Below are positions 1 to 6,574 of a stretch of 8,020 bases of DNA, in pieces. Location: assembly GCA_023259875.1 (NCBI GenBank), contig JALRFL010000108.1:1-8020 (forward strand). Direction: 5' to 3'. The translations under genes and the position numbers were made by a program. The notes under the pieces were generated by a model, which was not told the origin of the DNA, searched no databases, and saw only the letters and a list, made by a program, of their open reading frames with translations. How positions within the stretch are numbered: position 1 is the stretch's first letter; each line of letters opens with the position of its first letter. The stretch comes from Alphaproteobacteria bacterium (lineage in GTDB: Bacteria; Pseudomonadota; Alphaproteobacteria; Puniceispirillales; UBA1172).

Positions 1-684
1 GGGGTTGAGGCAGAGCTGATGATGCGTTCGGGTCAGGACAATGGGGATCGCTTGGTTTTGACCACAGGGAATGCTGGGCAAGTGCTTAAGGCGCTTTCTA
101 TCACTGATGCTATTCGTGGCGGTAATATGACCATGACGGTGTTATACGCCCCTGAGGACGCCAGCCATTATACCGCTAATTTTGCGCTTTCTGATTTCAG
201 GGTGATTGAGGCACCAACCGCGGTTAGGATGTTATCTGTGCTTAGCTTGGCTGGCTTATATTCCCTGATCGAAGGCGATGGCACCGCCTTTACTGAAGGT
301 CAGGCAAAAATCAATGTGACGCCGGACGAACAGCGCATTGAAAATGCCAAAGCCAGAGGAGACGCGCTTGCCATTGAGGTAACAGGCCTGATCAATACCA
401 ATGATGATACGTTGGATGTCAGTGGTGCGCTTTTCCCAGTTTATCTTATCTCGCAATTGTTGGGTCATGTGCCATTGGTAGGGGAATTGGTAACAGGCAT
501 TAATCACGAAGGTGTGTTTAATACCCGTTTCCGGATGAAAGGTGCCGTGGATGATCCTAATATTGATGTTCGGCTTTCCAGCATTGCCCCGGGGCTTCTG
601 CGTGATATTTTTTCACCAGACTGGATCAGCAATGAAAGATCACGGCTACTAGGTGATGAGGATACCACATCACCGGAACAATAA
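1..684 (+). CDS. AsmA/DUF3971-like protein, C-terminal part (5' end outside window)
   Basis: The frame is open from base 1, so this is the last 227 codons of a longer gene; the ATG at 19 is internal. The sequence matches the C-terminal region of AsmA-like/DUF3971 (YhdP-related) proteins. A hydrophobic stretch around 'SVLSLAGLYSLIEGDG' is followed by alternating beta-strand-like segments, then a 'LDVSGALFPVYLISQLLGHVPLVGEL' type stretch, and then 'FRMKGAVDDPNIDVRLSSIAPGLLRDIF', a typical ending. Proteins of this family are large, anchored in the inner membrane, and are linked to phospholipid transport to the outer membrane and to envelope integrity. The signal or membrane anchor would be in the missing N-terminus. 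The gene converges with tyrS, whose stop lies 45 bp away. No strong terminator hairpin is visible in that gap. The family call is fairly secure; the exact member cannot be named from this fragment. Confidence 0.78.
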   Translation, partial: GVEAELMMRSGQDNGDRLVLTTGNAGQVLKALSITDAIRGGNMTMTVLYAPEDASHYTANFALSDFRVIEAPTAVRMLSVLSLAGLYSLIEGDGTAFTEGQAKINVTPDEQRIENAKARGDALAIEVTGLINTNDDTLDVSGALFPVYLISQLLGHVPLVGELVTGINHEGVFNTRFRMKGAVDDPNIDVRLSSIAPGLLRDIFSPDWISNERSRLLGDEDTTSPEQ

Positions 685-729
685 GGCATAACGATATGTG
701 CCGCAGAGAGAAAAAATCACAAGGCAGAT

Positions 730-1968
730 TTAATCAGCTAAGGTGAGAATGGCGTGCCGCTTTTTGCCTGCTGAAATCTTAATCTCACCATCAGAATTGG
801 CATCGCTTACCGTCAGGGTATGATCTTCGTCGCTTATCCCTTGGTCATTGATTCTTGCCCCGCCCCCACGGATCAGACGCCGAGCTTCACCATTACTAGA
901 AGCAAAGCCGCAGAGTTTTAACGCATCAATCATGCTAAGGGGCAGAGAAGTGCTAAATTGCGGTAAGCCAGATGCCATCACGCCTTCAGCAAAGGCTTGC
1001 TGAGCGGTTTTTGCCGCTTGCAGGGCTTGTTCGGGGGAATGACAAAGCCCTGTGACCTCATTCGCAAGGATAATCTTTGCCTCGTTGATCTCTTGGCCTT
1101 CTAGCGCCTCAAGACGGGCGATCTCATCCAAAGGCAATTCGGTAAATAATCTCAGAAAACGGCCAACATCATTATCTTCAGTGTTGCGCCAATATTGCCA
1201 GAAATCCCAAACAGGAAGATGATCTTCATTCAGCCAGATCGCGCCTTGGGCACTTTTGCCCATTTTTGCCCCTGACGCTGTGGTGATCAAGGGGGAAGTA
1301 AGGCCATAGACACTCTGCCCATCGACACGGCGCGTCAGATCAATTCCCGTAATAATATTGCCCCATTGGTCAGAACCGCCCATTTGAAGCAAGCAACCAT
1401 AACGGCGGCGCAGTTCCATGAAATCATAGGCCTGAAGAATGGCGTAATTAAACTCAAGGAAACTGAGCGGTTGTTCGCGTTCAAGCCGCAATTTGACGCT
1501 GTCCATGCTCAGCATCCGGTTAACGGAAAAATGCACACCATAATTTCTGAGGAAACTAATATACCCCAACTGGTCAAGCCATTCGGAATTATCCACCATC
1601 ACGGCGTCGGTCGCGCCATTCCCAAAGGTGAGGTAATTTTCAAAGATACGCTTGATGCCTTGTTTGTTTGTTTCGATATCCTGATCAGACAGCAAAGGGC
1701 GTTGGCTATCTTTACCTGATGGGTCGCCAATCTTGGTGGTGCCGCCACCCATTAAGACAATAGGTTTATGCCCTGTTTTCTGAAGGATGCGAAGCATCAT
1801 GATTTGGATGAGTGACCCAACATGCAAGCTATTGGCGGTGCAATCAAAGCCGATATAAGCAGGAACGCAGCGTTTAGCGGCAACCTCATCAAGCTCTTCG
1901 GGATGTGAAGACTGATGCAAATAGCCACGCTCGGTGATGATTTTAATAAACTCGGATTTAGGGGTCAT
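730..1968 (-). CDS. tyrS: Tyrosine--tRNA ligase
   Basis: This 412-residue class I aminoacyl-tRNA synthetase charges tRNA-Tyr with tyrosine in the cytoplasm. The length is normal for bacterial TyrRS. The Rossmann-fold catalytic domain has the HIGH-type signature as HVGS (residues 49-52, in 'SLHVGSLIQ'), the 'GDPSG' stretch near 81-85, the tyrosine-pocket region 'YDFMELRRRYG' near 181-191, 'GGSDQWGNI' near 197-205, and KMSKS as KMGKS (235-239). A C-terminal S4 RNA-binding domain spans about residues 345-410 ('EARRLIRGGGARIND'). The ATG at 1966-1968 gives the usual N-terminus. There is no convincing Shine-Dalgarno before it, so translation may depend on the upstream gene. The gene lies 28 bp downstream of the alpha/beta hydrolase gene on the same strand and is probably co-transcribed with it. 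Nothing looks broken. Confidence 0.97.
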   Translation of the reverse strand: MTPKSEFIKIITERGYLHQSSHPEELDEVAAKRCVPAYIGFDCTANSLHVGSLIQIMMLRILQKTGHKPIVLMGGGTTKIGDPSGKDSQRPLLSDQDIETNKQGIKRIFENYLTFGNGATDAVMVDNSEWLDQLGYISFLRNYGVHFSVNRMLSMDSVKLRLEREQPLSFLEFNYAILQAYDFMELRRRYGCLLQMGGSDQWGNIITGIDLTRRVDGQSVYGLTSPLITTASGAKMGKSAQGAIWLNEDHLPVWDFWQYWRNTEDNDVGRFLRLFTELPLDEIARLEALEGQEINEAKIILANEVTGLCHSPEQALQAAKTAQQAFAEGVMASGLPQFSTSLPLSMIDALKLCGFASSNGEARRLIRGGGARINDQGISDEDHTLTVSDANSDGEIKISAGKKRHAILTLAD

Positions 1969-1996
1969 GGTGCTGGATCAATAACGGGGGCTGTCG

Positions 1997-2665
1997 TTAG
2001 GCTCTATCTTCGTCTTGTTCAATCATATCCGGTTCTGCTTCGGCCAGATAATCACCAATGGTTTCCATCAATTCATCCAGATGATGCGTAAAGAAATGAT
2101 TGGCGTCGTCAATTTCCCGAAAATCAATTTTAATGCCTTTTTGGGCGGGCATTTTTTTAACGGTGCTAGCCACTTGATCAGGAGGCACAACCGTATCCAT
2201 GCCGCCATGAACAATTAATCCGGATGAAGGGCAAGGGGCAAGAAAGGAAAAATCATGTTCATGAACAGGCAAAGTCACAGACACAAATCCCACCACTTCC
2301 GGGCGCCGCATCATGAGCTGCATGCCGATTAATGCGCCAAAGGAAAAACCAGCAATCCAGCAGGATCGTGCGCTAGAGCATTGCGACTGAATCCAATCCA
2401 GCGCGGTTGCCGCGTCTGACAATTCGCCTTCACCGCCGCTGTAATTGCCTTGGGAGCGTCCAACGCCGCGAAAATTAAACCGCATGACAGAAAATCCACG
2501 CGCCTGAAACAATTTATACATGGCGAATGACACACGATTATTCATGTTGCCGCCGTAATTTGGCTCAGGGTGGAGGATCAGCGCGATTGGCGCAGTTGGA
2601 TCAATCGCAGGCATATATCTGGCTTCAAGCCGGCCTTCGGGGCCGTTGATGATGACTTCTGGCAT
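1997..2665 (-). CDS. Alpha/beta hydrolase (COG2945-like)
   Basis: This 222-residue cytoplasmic protein has an alpha/beta-hydrolase fold of the small COG2945 type. The oxyanion and strand region 'LILHPEPNYGGNMNN' (about 29-43) is followed by 'RFNFRGVGRSQG' (62-73). The nucleophile elbow is G-F-S-F-G with Ser108, the acid is Asp157 in 'GGMDTVVPP', and the histidine is His190 in 'DDANHFF'. The triad is therefore complete and an active hydrolase is expected, but the substrate cannot be read from the sequence. There is no signal peptide. The acidic tail 'EPDMIEQDEDRA' is not part of the fold. The ATG at 2663-2665 is preceded by a purine-rich TTGAGATAGATA and, further upstream, by a good promoter. 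The gene is first in a leftward pair with tyrS. Members of this family often sit near unrelated housekeeping genes, so the context says little about function. Confidence 0.88.
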   Translation of the reverse strand: MPEVIINGPEGRLEARYMPAIDPTAPIALILHPEPNYGGNMNNRVSFAMYKLFQARGFSVMRFNFRGVGRSQGNYSGGEGELSDAATALDWIQSQCSSARSCWIAGFSFGALIGMQLMMRRPEVVGFVSVTLPVHEHDFSFLAPCPSSGLIVHGGMDTVVPPDQVASTVKKMPAQKGIKIDFREIDDANHFFTHHLDELMETIGDYLAEAEPDMIEQDEDRA

Positions 2666-2694
2666 TATCTATCTCAAGTTATGATTTGAAGCGG

Positions 2695-2723
2695 TTTATA
2701 GTCGAGATGGCTACTGAAATCAA
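2695..2723 (-). promoter_or_regulatory. Sigma-70-type promoter for the hydrolase-tyrS pair
   Basis: Read on the minus strand, TTGATT (2718-2723) and TATAAA (2695-2700) are separated by exactly 17 bp. This gives a predicted start near 2688 and a leader of about 22 nt before the hydrolase ATG at 2665. It is the best promoter match in the window. Expression is inferred, not shown. Confidence 0.6.
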
Positions 2724-2746
2724 AGGCTTTTCATCATATCTGGAAA

Positions 2747-2760
2747 ATCTGTTTACAGAT
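2747..2760. promoter_or_regulatory. 14-bp dyad, candidate operator between divergent genes
   Basis: ATCTGT-TT-ACAGAT is a perfect inverted repeat of 6-bp arms around a 2-bp centre. It lies in the divergent region between the hydrolase and cysE, upstream of both candidate promoters. A further copy of the half-site ATCTG occurs at 2738-2742. A dimeric regulator could bind here, but no regulator gene is adjacent and the site could be chance in AT-rich DNA. Confidence 0.3.
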
Positions 2761-2790
2761 AAACCTGTTGCTTGCTGTTGAAATTTGGTT

Positions 2791-2819
2791 TTGTGAAGGT
2801 TAAATATTGTATATAGAAT
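2791..2819 (+). promoter_or_regulatory. Candidate promoter for the cysE-desulfurase-fdx-mnmA cluster
   Basis: TTGTGA (2791-2796) and TAGAAT (2814-2819) are 17 bp apart. The -10 matches the consensus at five of six positions and the -35 at four. This places a start near 2826, giving a leader of about 45 nt before the cysE ATG at 2870. An alternative -35, TTGAAA at 2778-2783, has only a poor -10 (TAAATA at 2801). Confidence 0.4.
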
Positions 2820-2869
2820 GATGTTTGATCCGTTTTTTATGCCATTGGCAACACAATCTGGAGGTAGAA

Positions 2870-3616
2870 ATGCGCGGGTTTATTGATGAACTTCGCAGCA
2901 TCAGGGCGCGAGACCCCGCCGCCGGTGGATTGGTGGGGCTATTCTTTCTGACGCCAAGTGTTCATGTGATGCTAGCCTACCGCTTAGGTCATCGGTTGTG
3001 GCGTTGGCGCTTACGTTTTCTGGCGCGGTTTGTTATGCAGTTTGCCCGTTTTCTAACAGGCATTGAAATTCATCCTGCCGCCAAAATTGGCAGACGATTT
3101 TTTATTGATCATGGCATGGGTGTCGTTATTGGTGAGACCGCCGAAATAGGGGATGATGTCACCTTTTATCATGGCGTCACGCTAGGCGGATTGTTGCCAA
3201 GCGTTGATAGCGCAGGTCAGCGTCAAAAGAAACGTCATCCCACGATCGGCAACAATGTGATTGTCGGGGCTGGCGCGCAAATCCTCGGTGCTGTTACGGT
3301 TCATGATTGTGCTCGCGTTGGGGCAAACTCGGTTGTCGTCAAGGATGTGCCTCGTGGCGTTACCGTGACGGGTATTCCTGCCCGTCCGGTGAGTGCGCGC
3401 CGCCTAGGTGATGAAACCAGCTTTCAGCCTTATGGCACACCATCTGATATGTCTTCGGACGCGCGTGATCGCGCCATCAAAGGGTTGCTTCATGAAGTGG
3501 ATATTCTGCATGGCAAACTCAAAGCCCTTGAAGAAGCACAAAGCCAGCATCAGGCTAGCTCATCTCTTTATGAGCCTTCGGAAGATACATCCTCGACAAA
3601 GACCGACAGGAATTAG
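2870..3616 (+). CDS. cysE: Serine O-acetyltransferase
   Basis: The enzyme transfers acetyl from acetyl-CoA to L-serine, making O-acetylserine for cysteine synthesis in the cytoplasm. The ATG at 2870 is chosen because GGAGG (2860-2864) precedes it by 5 nt; the frame can be extended back to a TTG at 2825, but that copy has no ribosome-binding site. The protein is then 248 residues. It has a short helical N-terminus, then a left-handed beta-helix of hexapeptide repeats. These include 'IDHGMGVVIGETAEIGDDVTFYHGVTLGG', which holds the family's catalytic histidine and acid region, 'TIGNNVIVGAGAQILG' and 'VGANSVVVKDVP', ending in 'GIPARPV'. It resembles the short SAT type and lacks most of the N-terminal domain of E. 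coli CysE. A C-terminal extension of about 65 residues contains a coiled-coil-like segment ('LLHEVDILHGKLKALEEAQ') and a Ser/Thr-rich tail. It begins a cluster in which its end product, cysteine, feeds the next gene. Confidence 0.93.
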   Translation: MRGFIDELRSIRARDPAAGGLVGLFFLTPSVHVMLAYRLGHRLWRWRLRFLARFVMQFARFLTGIEIHPAAKIGRRFFIDHGMGVVIGETAEIGDDVTFYHGVTLGGLLPSVDSAGQRQKKRHPTIGNNVIVGAGAQILGAVTVHDCARVGANSVVVKDVPRGVTVTGIPARPVSARRLGDETSFQPYGTPSDMSSDARDRAIKGLLHEVDILHGKLKALEEAQSQHQASSSLYEPSEDTSSTKTDRN

Positions 3617-3627
3617 CACCGCCGGTT

Positions 3628-4722
3628 ATGGTTTCTACCTATTTAGATTATAACGCGACTACTCCTCTACGCCCTGAAGCAAAACAGGCTATGCTCGCTG
3701 TCATGGGGGCGCCTAGCAATCCGTCTTCGGTGCATCACTTCGGGCAAATGGCTCGTGCCCATGTTGAGGAAGCACGGGTTAATGTTGCCGCCTTGGCCGG
3801 CGCCGCGCCTGAAAATATCATTTTTACCAGTGGCGGCACAGAAGCCAATCATCAGGCATTGCACGCCTTTCCTGATCGTGTCGTTATCACAACACCAGTT
3901 GAGCATATGGCAGTGTTGGCCTCTGCCCCAGAAGCTTTGCTGATAGATGTGGATGAAGATGGGGTTATTGATCTTGATCACCTTGAAAATCTTCTGCGCA
4001 GCTATCGGGGTGGAGCCTTGGTTTCGGTCATGGCGGCAAATAACGAAACAGGGGTTCTTCAGCCTCTGGATGCTGTGGTGCGGCTGGCGCGTGAATATGA
4101 TGCGCTGGTGCATAGCGACGCGGTTCAGCATTTTGGCAAAGGGTTCACAGGTCTGCGGTCAAGTGGCGTTGATCTGATGACGGTTTCTGCTCATAAAATT
4201 GGTGGCCCTGCCGGTGTTGGTGCATTGGTGGTTCGTGACAGATTGCCTGTGCCCCCAATTCTGGCAGGCGGTGGACAGGAAAGTCGGCGGCGTGGCGGCA
4301 CAGAGAATCTGTCAGGGATTGTCGGGTTTGGTGCCGCGGCGGCGGCGGTTCAGGCGGCAGGTGACGGCTGGTTAATCCAGTTGCAGACATGGCATAACGC
4401 CCTAGAAGAGCAGATATTGGCCGCAAGTGACGCCGTGGTGTTTGGCCGTCAAGTGAATAGGCTGGCCAATACCAGTGCTATAGCTATGCCCGGGCGGATG
4501 GCAGAAACCCAAGTGATGCGGTTTGATCTGGCAGGTTTTGCCGTTAGTGCCGGCGCCGCCTGTTCATCTGGTAAAGTGGCGGCATCTCATGTGTTAGAAG
4601 CGATGAACGCTGGTGATCTGGCGCATCAGACCATTCGCGTGTCCTCTGGTTGGGCAAGCACCGAAGACGATTTCAACCGCTTTGCCGAGATATGGTTGCA
4701 GGTCTATAAAAACCAAGTATAA
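3628..4722 (+). CDS. Cysteine desulfurase, IscS/NifS type (group I)
   Basis: This 364-residue PLP enzyme of the class V aminotransferase fold removes sulfur from L-cysteine, leaving alanine and an enzyme persulfide. The N-terminus 'YLDYNATTP' is the family's standard opening and supports the ATG at 3628, although no Shine-Dalgarno is well placed (an AGGA at 3608-3611 is about 16 nt away). Visible active-site features are His93 ('VEHMAV'), Asn/Glu in 'ANNETG' (137-142), Asp164 ('HSDAVQ'), and the PLP-binding Lys190 in 'SAHKIGGP'. 'GGGQESRRRGGTEN' (214-227) also fits the family. The sulfur-accepting Cys312 lies in 'GAACSSGK', the longer group I loop, unlike SufS. It starts 11 bp after cysE and is followed by a ferredoxin and mnmA. 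IscS itself is usually near 400 residues, so this is a shorter NifS-like member. Its role as MnmA's sulfur donor is inferred from position. Whether it also serves Fe-S assembly cannot be told here. Confidence 0.93.
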   Translation: MVSTYLDYNATTPLRPEAKQAMLAVMGAPSNPSSVHHFGQMARAHVEEARVNVAALAGAAPENIIFTSGGTEANHQALHAFPDRVVITTPVEHMAVLASAPEALLIDVDEDGVIDLDHLENLLRSYRGGALVSVMAANNETGVLQPLDAVVRLAREYDALVHSDAVQHFGKGFTGLRSSGVDLMTVSAHKIGGPAGVGALVVRDRLPVPPILAGGGQESRRRGGTENLSGIVGFGAAAAAVQAAGDGWLIQLQTWHNALEEQILAASDAVVFGRQVNRLANTSAIAMPGRMAETQVMRFDLAGFAVSAGAACSSGKVAASHVLEAMNAGDLAHQTIRVSSGWASTEDDFNRFAEIWLQVYKNQV

Positions 4723-4740
4723 CACGCAGATGATATTTTG

Positions 4741-4761
4741 ATGGTGGCCAGAAGGCACCAT
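4741..4761 (+). other. Hairpin between desulfurase and ferredoxin genes
   Basis: ATGGTG pairs with CACCAT, and CC pairs with GG after a one-base G bulge, closing on an AGAA tetraloop. It starts 19 bp after the desulfurase stop. No U-run follows, so it is not a classical terminator. It could stabilise or separate the upstream and downstream parts of a shared message. The 84-bp gap is the only sizeable one between genes in this cluster. Confidence 0.35.
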
Positions 4762-4806
4762 AATAACGATGAAAAGATTTTGACTAACCAAGGAAAGGGA
4801 AAATCC

Positions 4807-5121
4807 ATGCCAGCAATTACCTTTGTTAAACGTGATGGCAGTGAAGTCACAATCGACGCGGCGGCGGGGCTGTCGGTGATGGAAATTGGCCGTGATAACA
4901 ATCTGGGCGTTGAGGGTACTTGTGGCGGCAGTCTGTCTTGTGCCACTTGCCATGTTATTGTTGATGATGCTTGGGTTGAGGCCACAGGCAAAGCCAGCCT
5001 TGATGAAGAAGATATGCTGGATTTGGCCTTTAATGTGGAGGCCAATTCCCGTTTGGGTTGCCAGATCAGCATGAGCGACAGCCTAGATGGGCTGAAAGTG
5101 CGTATCGCGGATGATGACTAA
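4807..5121 (+). CDS. [2Fe-2S] ferredoxin, adrenodoxin/ISC type
   Basis: This 104-residue electron carrier has a plant/vertebrate-type ferredoxin fold. Four cluster ligands are visible: Cys39, Cys45 and Cys48 in 'GTCGGSLSCATCHV' (a C-x5-C-x2-C pattern) and Cys85 in 'RLGCQI'. This spacing marks the adrenodoxin/Fdx group. The acidic segment 'SLDEEDMLD' (64-72) between the third and fourth cysteine is where such proteins dock with their partners. The ATG at 4807 is preferred because AAGGGA (4795-4800) lies 6 nt before it; an in-frame ATG at 4738 would add 23 residues with no family likeness. In ISC systems this ferredoxin supplies electrons to Fe-S assembly and to the desulfurase. Here it lies between the desulfurase and mnmA. 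Its last codons overlap the mnmA start. The acidic 'IADDD' end is normal for the group. Confidence 0.92.
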   Translation: MPAITFVKRDGSEVTIDAAAGLSVMEIGRDNNLGVEGTCGGSLSCATCHVIVDDAWVEATGKASLDEEDMLDLAFNVEANSRLGCQISMSDSLDGLKVRIADDD

Positions 5122-6334
5122 AGCCGACACAAGCCCAACCCCTAACAGCCTCGGCTTTATGTCGTCGCCGGCGGATACTCGTGTGGTGGTGGCGATGTCG
5201 GGGGGTGTGGACAGCTCGGTGGTGGCTGGGCTTTTAGCGGAACAAGGCTATGATGTTGTTGGTATCACCCTTCAGCTTTATGATCATGGTGAGGCCATCC
5301 GTGCCAAGGGGGCGTGTTGCGCTGGTGCAGATATTCTGGATGCCAGACGCGCGGCGGCAACCCTTGGCATAAAGCATTATGTGCTGGATTACGAAAGCCG
5401 CTTTCGTGCCTCTGTCATGGATGATTTTGCTGATAGTTATCTCAAAGGCGAAACGCCTGTGCCTTGCATCACCTGTAACCAGACGGTGAAGTTTCATGAT
5501 CTGCTGGCAACCGCGCGTGAATTAGGGGCGGCGTGTCTAGCAACTGGACATTATGTTCGGCGGCAGGTGGATGCGGCAGGTGTTGCTGGGCTTTATCGGG
5601 GGCGCGATGACAGCAAAGACCAATCGTATTTTCTCTTTGCCACTACCAAAGACCAACTGGATTACTTGCGCTTTCCGCTTGGGGACATGACCAAGGAAGA
5701 AACCCGTGATCATGCGCGGCGGCTGGGGCTGGCACTGGCAGAAAAGCCTGATAGCCAGGATATTTGTTTTGTGCCTAATGGGCGTTATGGGGATGTGGTA
5801 CGGCGGCTTCGTCCCGGGGCGATTGAACCTGGGGATATTGTCGATATCAACGGCCAAGTGTTGGGGCGGCATGACGGGGTGATTGATTTCACCATAGGTC
5901 AGCGGCGTGGGCTTGGGATTGGTGGGCGCAAAGATACCGATGAGACTGACGGCCCGCTTTATGTGGTGGCAATACGCCCGGAATTGCACCAAGTGGTGGT
6001 GGGGCAAAAATCCGATTTGGCCTGTTATGAGGTGATATTGCGTGAGGGCAACTGGCTTGCCAATGGGGTTAATCCCGTGGGGCGACAGGTGCTGGCGCGG
6101 CTTCGCAATACGGCTAAGGCAGAGCCAGCCGAGATTATCAACTGGCAGGAAGATGGATCGGCGGTGATGCGATTGACTGTGCCGCAATATGGGATCGCGG
6201 CAGGGCAGGCAGCGGCGATTTATGACGCCGCCTCACCAGATTGGCTGCTTGGCGGTGGCTGGATTGCCCGGGCGCCTAGCCGCGCGGATGCAGCGGCAAA
6301 TTCGGCAGCTACTGCAGATGCCGGGGCGGCATAA
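5111..6334 (+). CDS. mnmA: tRNA-specific 2-thiouridylase MnmA
   Basis: MnmA activates U34 of tRNA-Lys, -Glu and -Gln with ATP and inserts sulfur at carbon 2, taking it from a persulfide relay. The PP-loop motif SGGVDSS lies at 30-36. The catalytic pair is probably Cys122, in the 'CNQTVKF' signature, and Cys219 in 'DSQDICF', with an extra Cys119 just before. 'GACCAGADILDARR' (67-80), 'ATGHYVR' (144-150), 'KDQSYFLF' (169-176) and 'TIGQRRGLGIGG' (261-272) are family signatures. The C-terminal beta-barrel runs to about residue 385, then an Ala-rich tail of some 20 residues follows. The start at ATG 5111 overlaps the ferredoxin stop by 11 bp, implying translational coupling. ATG 5114 and ATG 5159 ('MSSPADTR') are alternatives, since the first 17 residues are not typical. 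At 407 residues it is slightly long. Sulfur transfer from the desulfurase two genes upstream is inferred. Confidence 0.96.
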   Translation: MMTKADTSPTPNSLGFMSSPADTRVVVAMSGGVDSSVVAGLLAEQGYDVVGITLQLYDHGEAIRAKGACCAGADILDARRAAATLGIKHYVLDYESRFRASVMDDFADSYLKGETPVPCITCNQTVKFHDLLATARELGAACLATGHYVRRQVDAAGVAGLYRGRDDSKDQSYFLFATTKDQLDYLRFPLGDMTKEETRDHARRLGLALAEKPDSQDICFVPNGRYGDVVRRLRPGAIEPGDIVDINGQVLGRHDGVIDFTIGQRRGLGIGGRKDTDETDGPLYVVAIRPELHQVVVGQKSDLACYEVILREGNWLANGVNPVGRQVLARLRNTAKAEPAEIINWQEDGSAVMRLTVPQYGIAAGQAAAIYDAASPDWLLGGGWIARAPSRADAAANSAATADAGAA

Positions 6335-6378
6335 TTCCGCTTGACCAGATGCAGGCTTTCCCTTAGTAAGACAGGGTT

Positions 6379-6408
6379 TATAGGCCTTGACTAATACCAT
6401 ATAGGCCT
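6379..6408 (+). repeat. 9-bp direct repeat TATAGGCCT upstream of the tRNA
   Basis: TATAGGCCT occurs at 6379-6387 and again at 6400-6408, 21 bp apart, which is about two helical turns. The second copy ends 5 bp before the tRNA. TATAGG at 6400-6405 could serve as the -10 of the tRNA promoter with a start around 6411-6413, but no good -35 sits 16-18 bp upstream. A different possible promoter is TTGACC (6341-6346), 17 bp, TAGTAA (6364-6369). Confidence 0.4.
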
Positions 6409-6412
6409 CTGT

Positions 6413-6489
6413 GGCGGAGTAGCTCAGTTGGTTAGAGCAGCGGAATCATAATCCGCGTGTCGGGGGTTCGAGTCCCTCCTCCGCTACCA
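6413..6489 (+). tRNA. tRNA with CAT anticodon, probably elongator tRNA-Met
   Basis: A complete 77-nt cloverleaf with genomically encoded CCA is visible. The acceptor stem GGCGGAG/CTCCGCT contains a G1-U72 wobble pair. The D arm is GCTC/GAGC, the anticodon stem GCGGA/TCCGC encloses the loop ATCATAA with CAT at 6447-6449, and the T arm is 6462-6478. The discriminator base is A. There is no C1-A72 mismatch and the anticodon stem lacks the three G-C pairs of initiator tRNA, so it is not tRNA-fMet. It resembles alphaproteobacterial elongator tRNA-Met. tRNA-Ile2, which also has a CAT gene anticodon modified by TilS, is the alternative. The sequence just past the CCA changes character, and this tRNA's 3' half is the likely attachment site of the element on the right. 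Confidence 0.95.
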
Positions 6490-6574
6490 AATACTTCTCA
6501 AAACTTTCTTTGCAAAATCAACTATTCAGTACTCTTCCGTCACGGTTAATACACCGTTTCAATTGTAAGATTCT

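Noticed and set aside
685..729. Bidirectional terminator between the convergent AsmA-like gene and tyrS
   Set aside because: A short A-run (T-run on the minus strand) is present, but no stem of useful length precedes it on either strand.
1366..1719. 117-codon plus-strand frame inside tyrS
   Set aside because: It is antisense to the conserved TyrRS catalytic domain and its translation resembles no family.
2825..2869. Upstream TTG start extending cysE by 15 residues
   Set aside because: It has no Shine-Dalgarno and overlaps the predicted transcription start, while ATG 2870 has GGAGG at proper spacing.
3667..4131. 154-codon minus-strand frame inside the desulfurase gene
   Set aside because: It is a shadow of a well-supported PLP enzyme with no recognisable fold or ribosome-binding site.
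4738..4806. Upstream ATG extending the ferredoxin by 23 residues
   Set aside because: The added residues are unlike the family, cover the hairpin at 4741-4761, and the ATG at 4807 has a good ribosome-binding site.
5537..6187. 216-codon open frame on the minus strand inside mnmA
   Set aside because: It is antisense to a clear MnmA, its translation is rich in Pro, His and Ile with no domain, and it is explained by the codon bias of mnmA.
6335..6412. Intrinsic terminator after mnmA
   Set aside because: Only a four-base CCCT/AGGG pairing around 6360-6376 was seen, with no T-run, so mnmA and the tRNA may share read-through.
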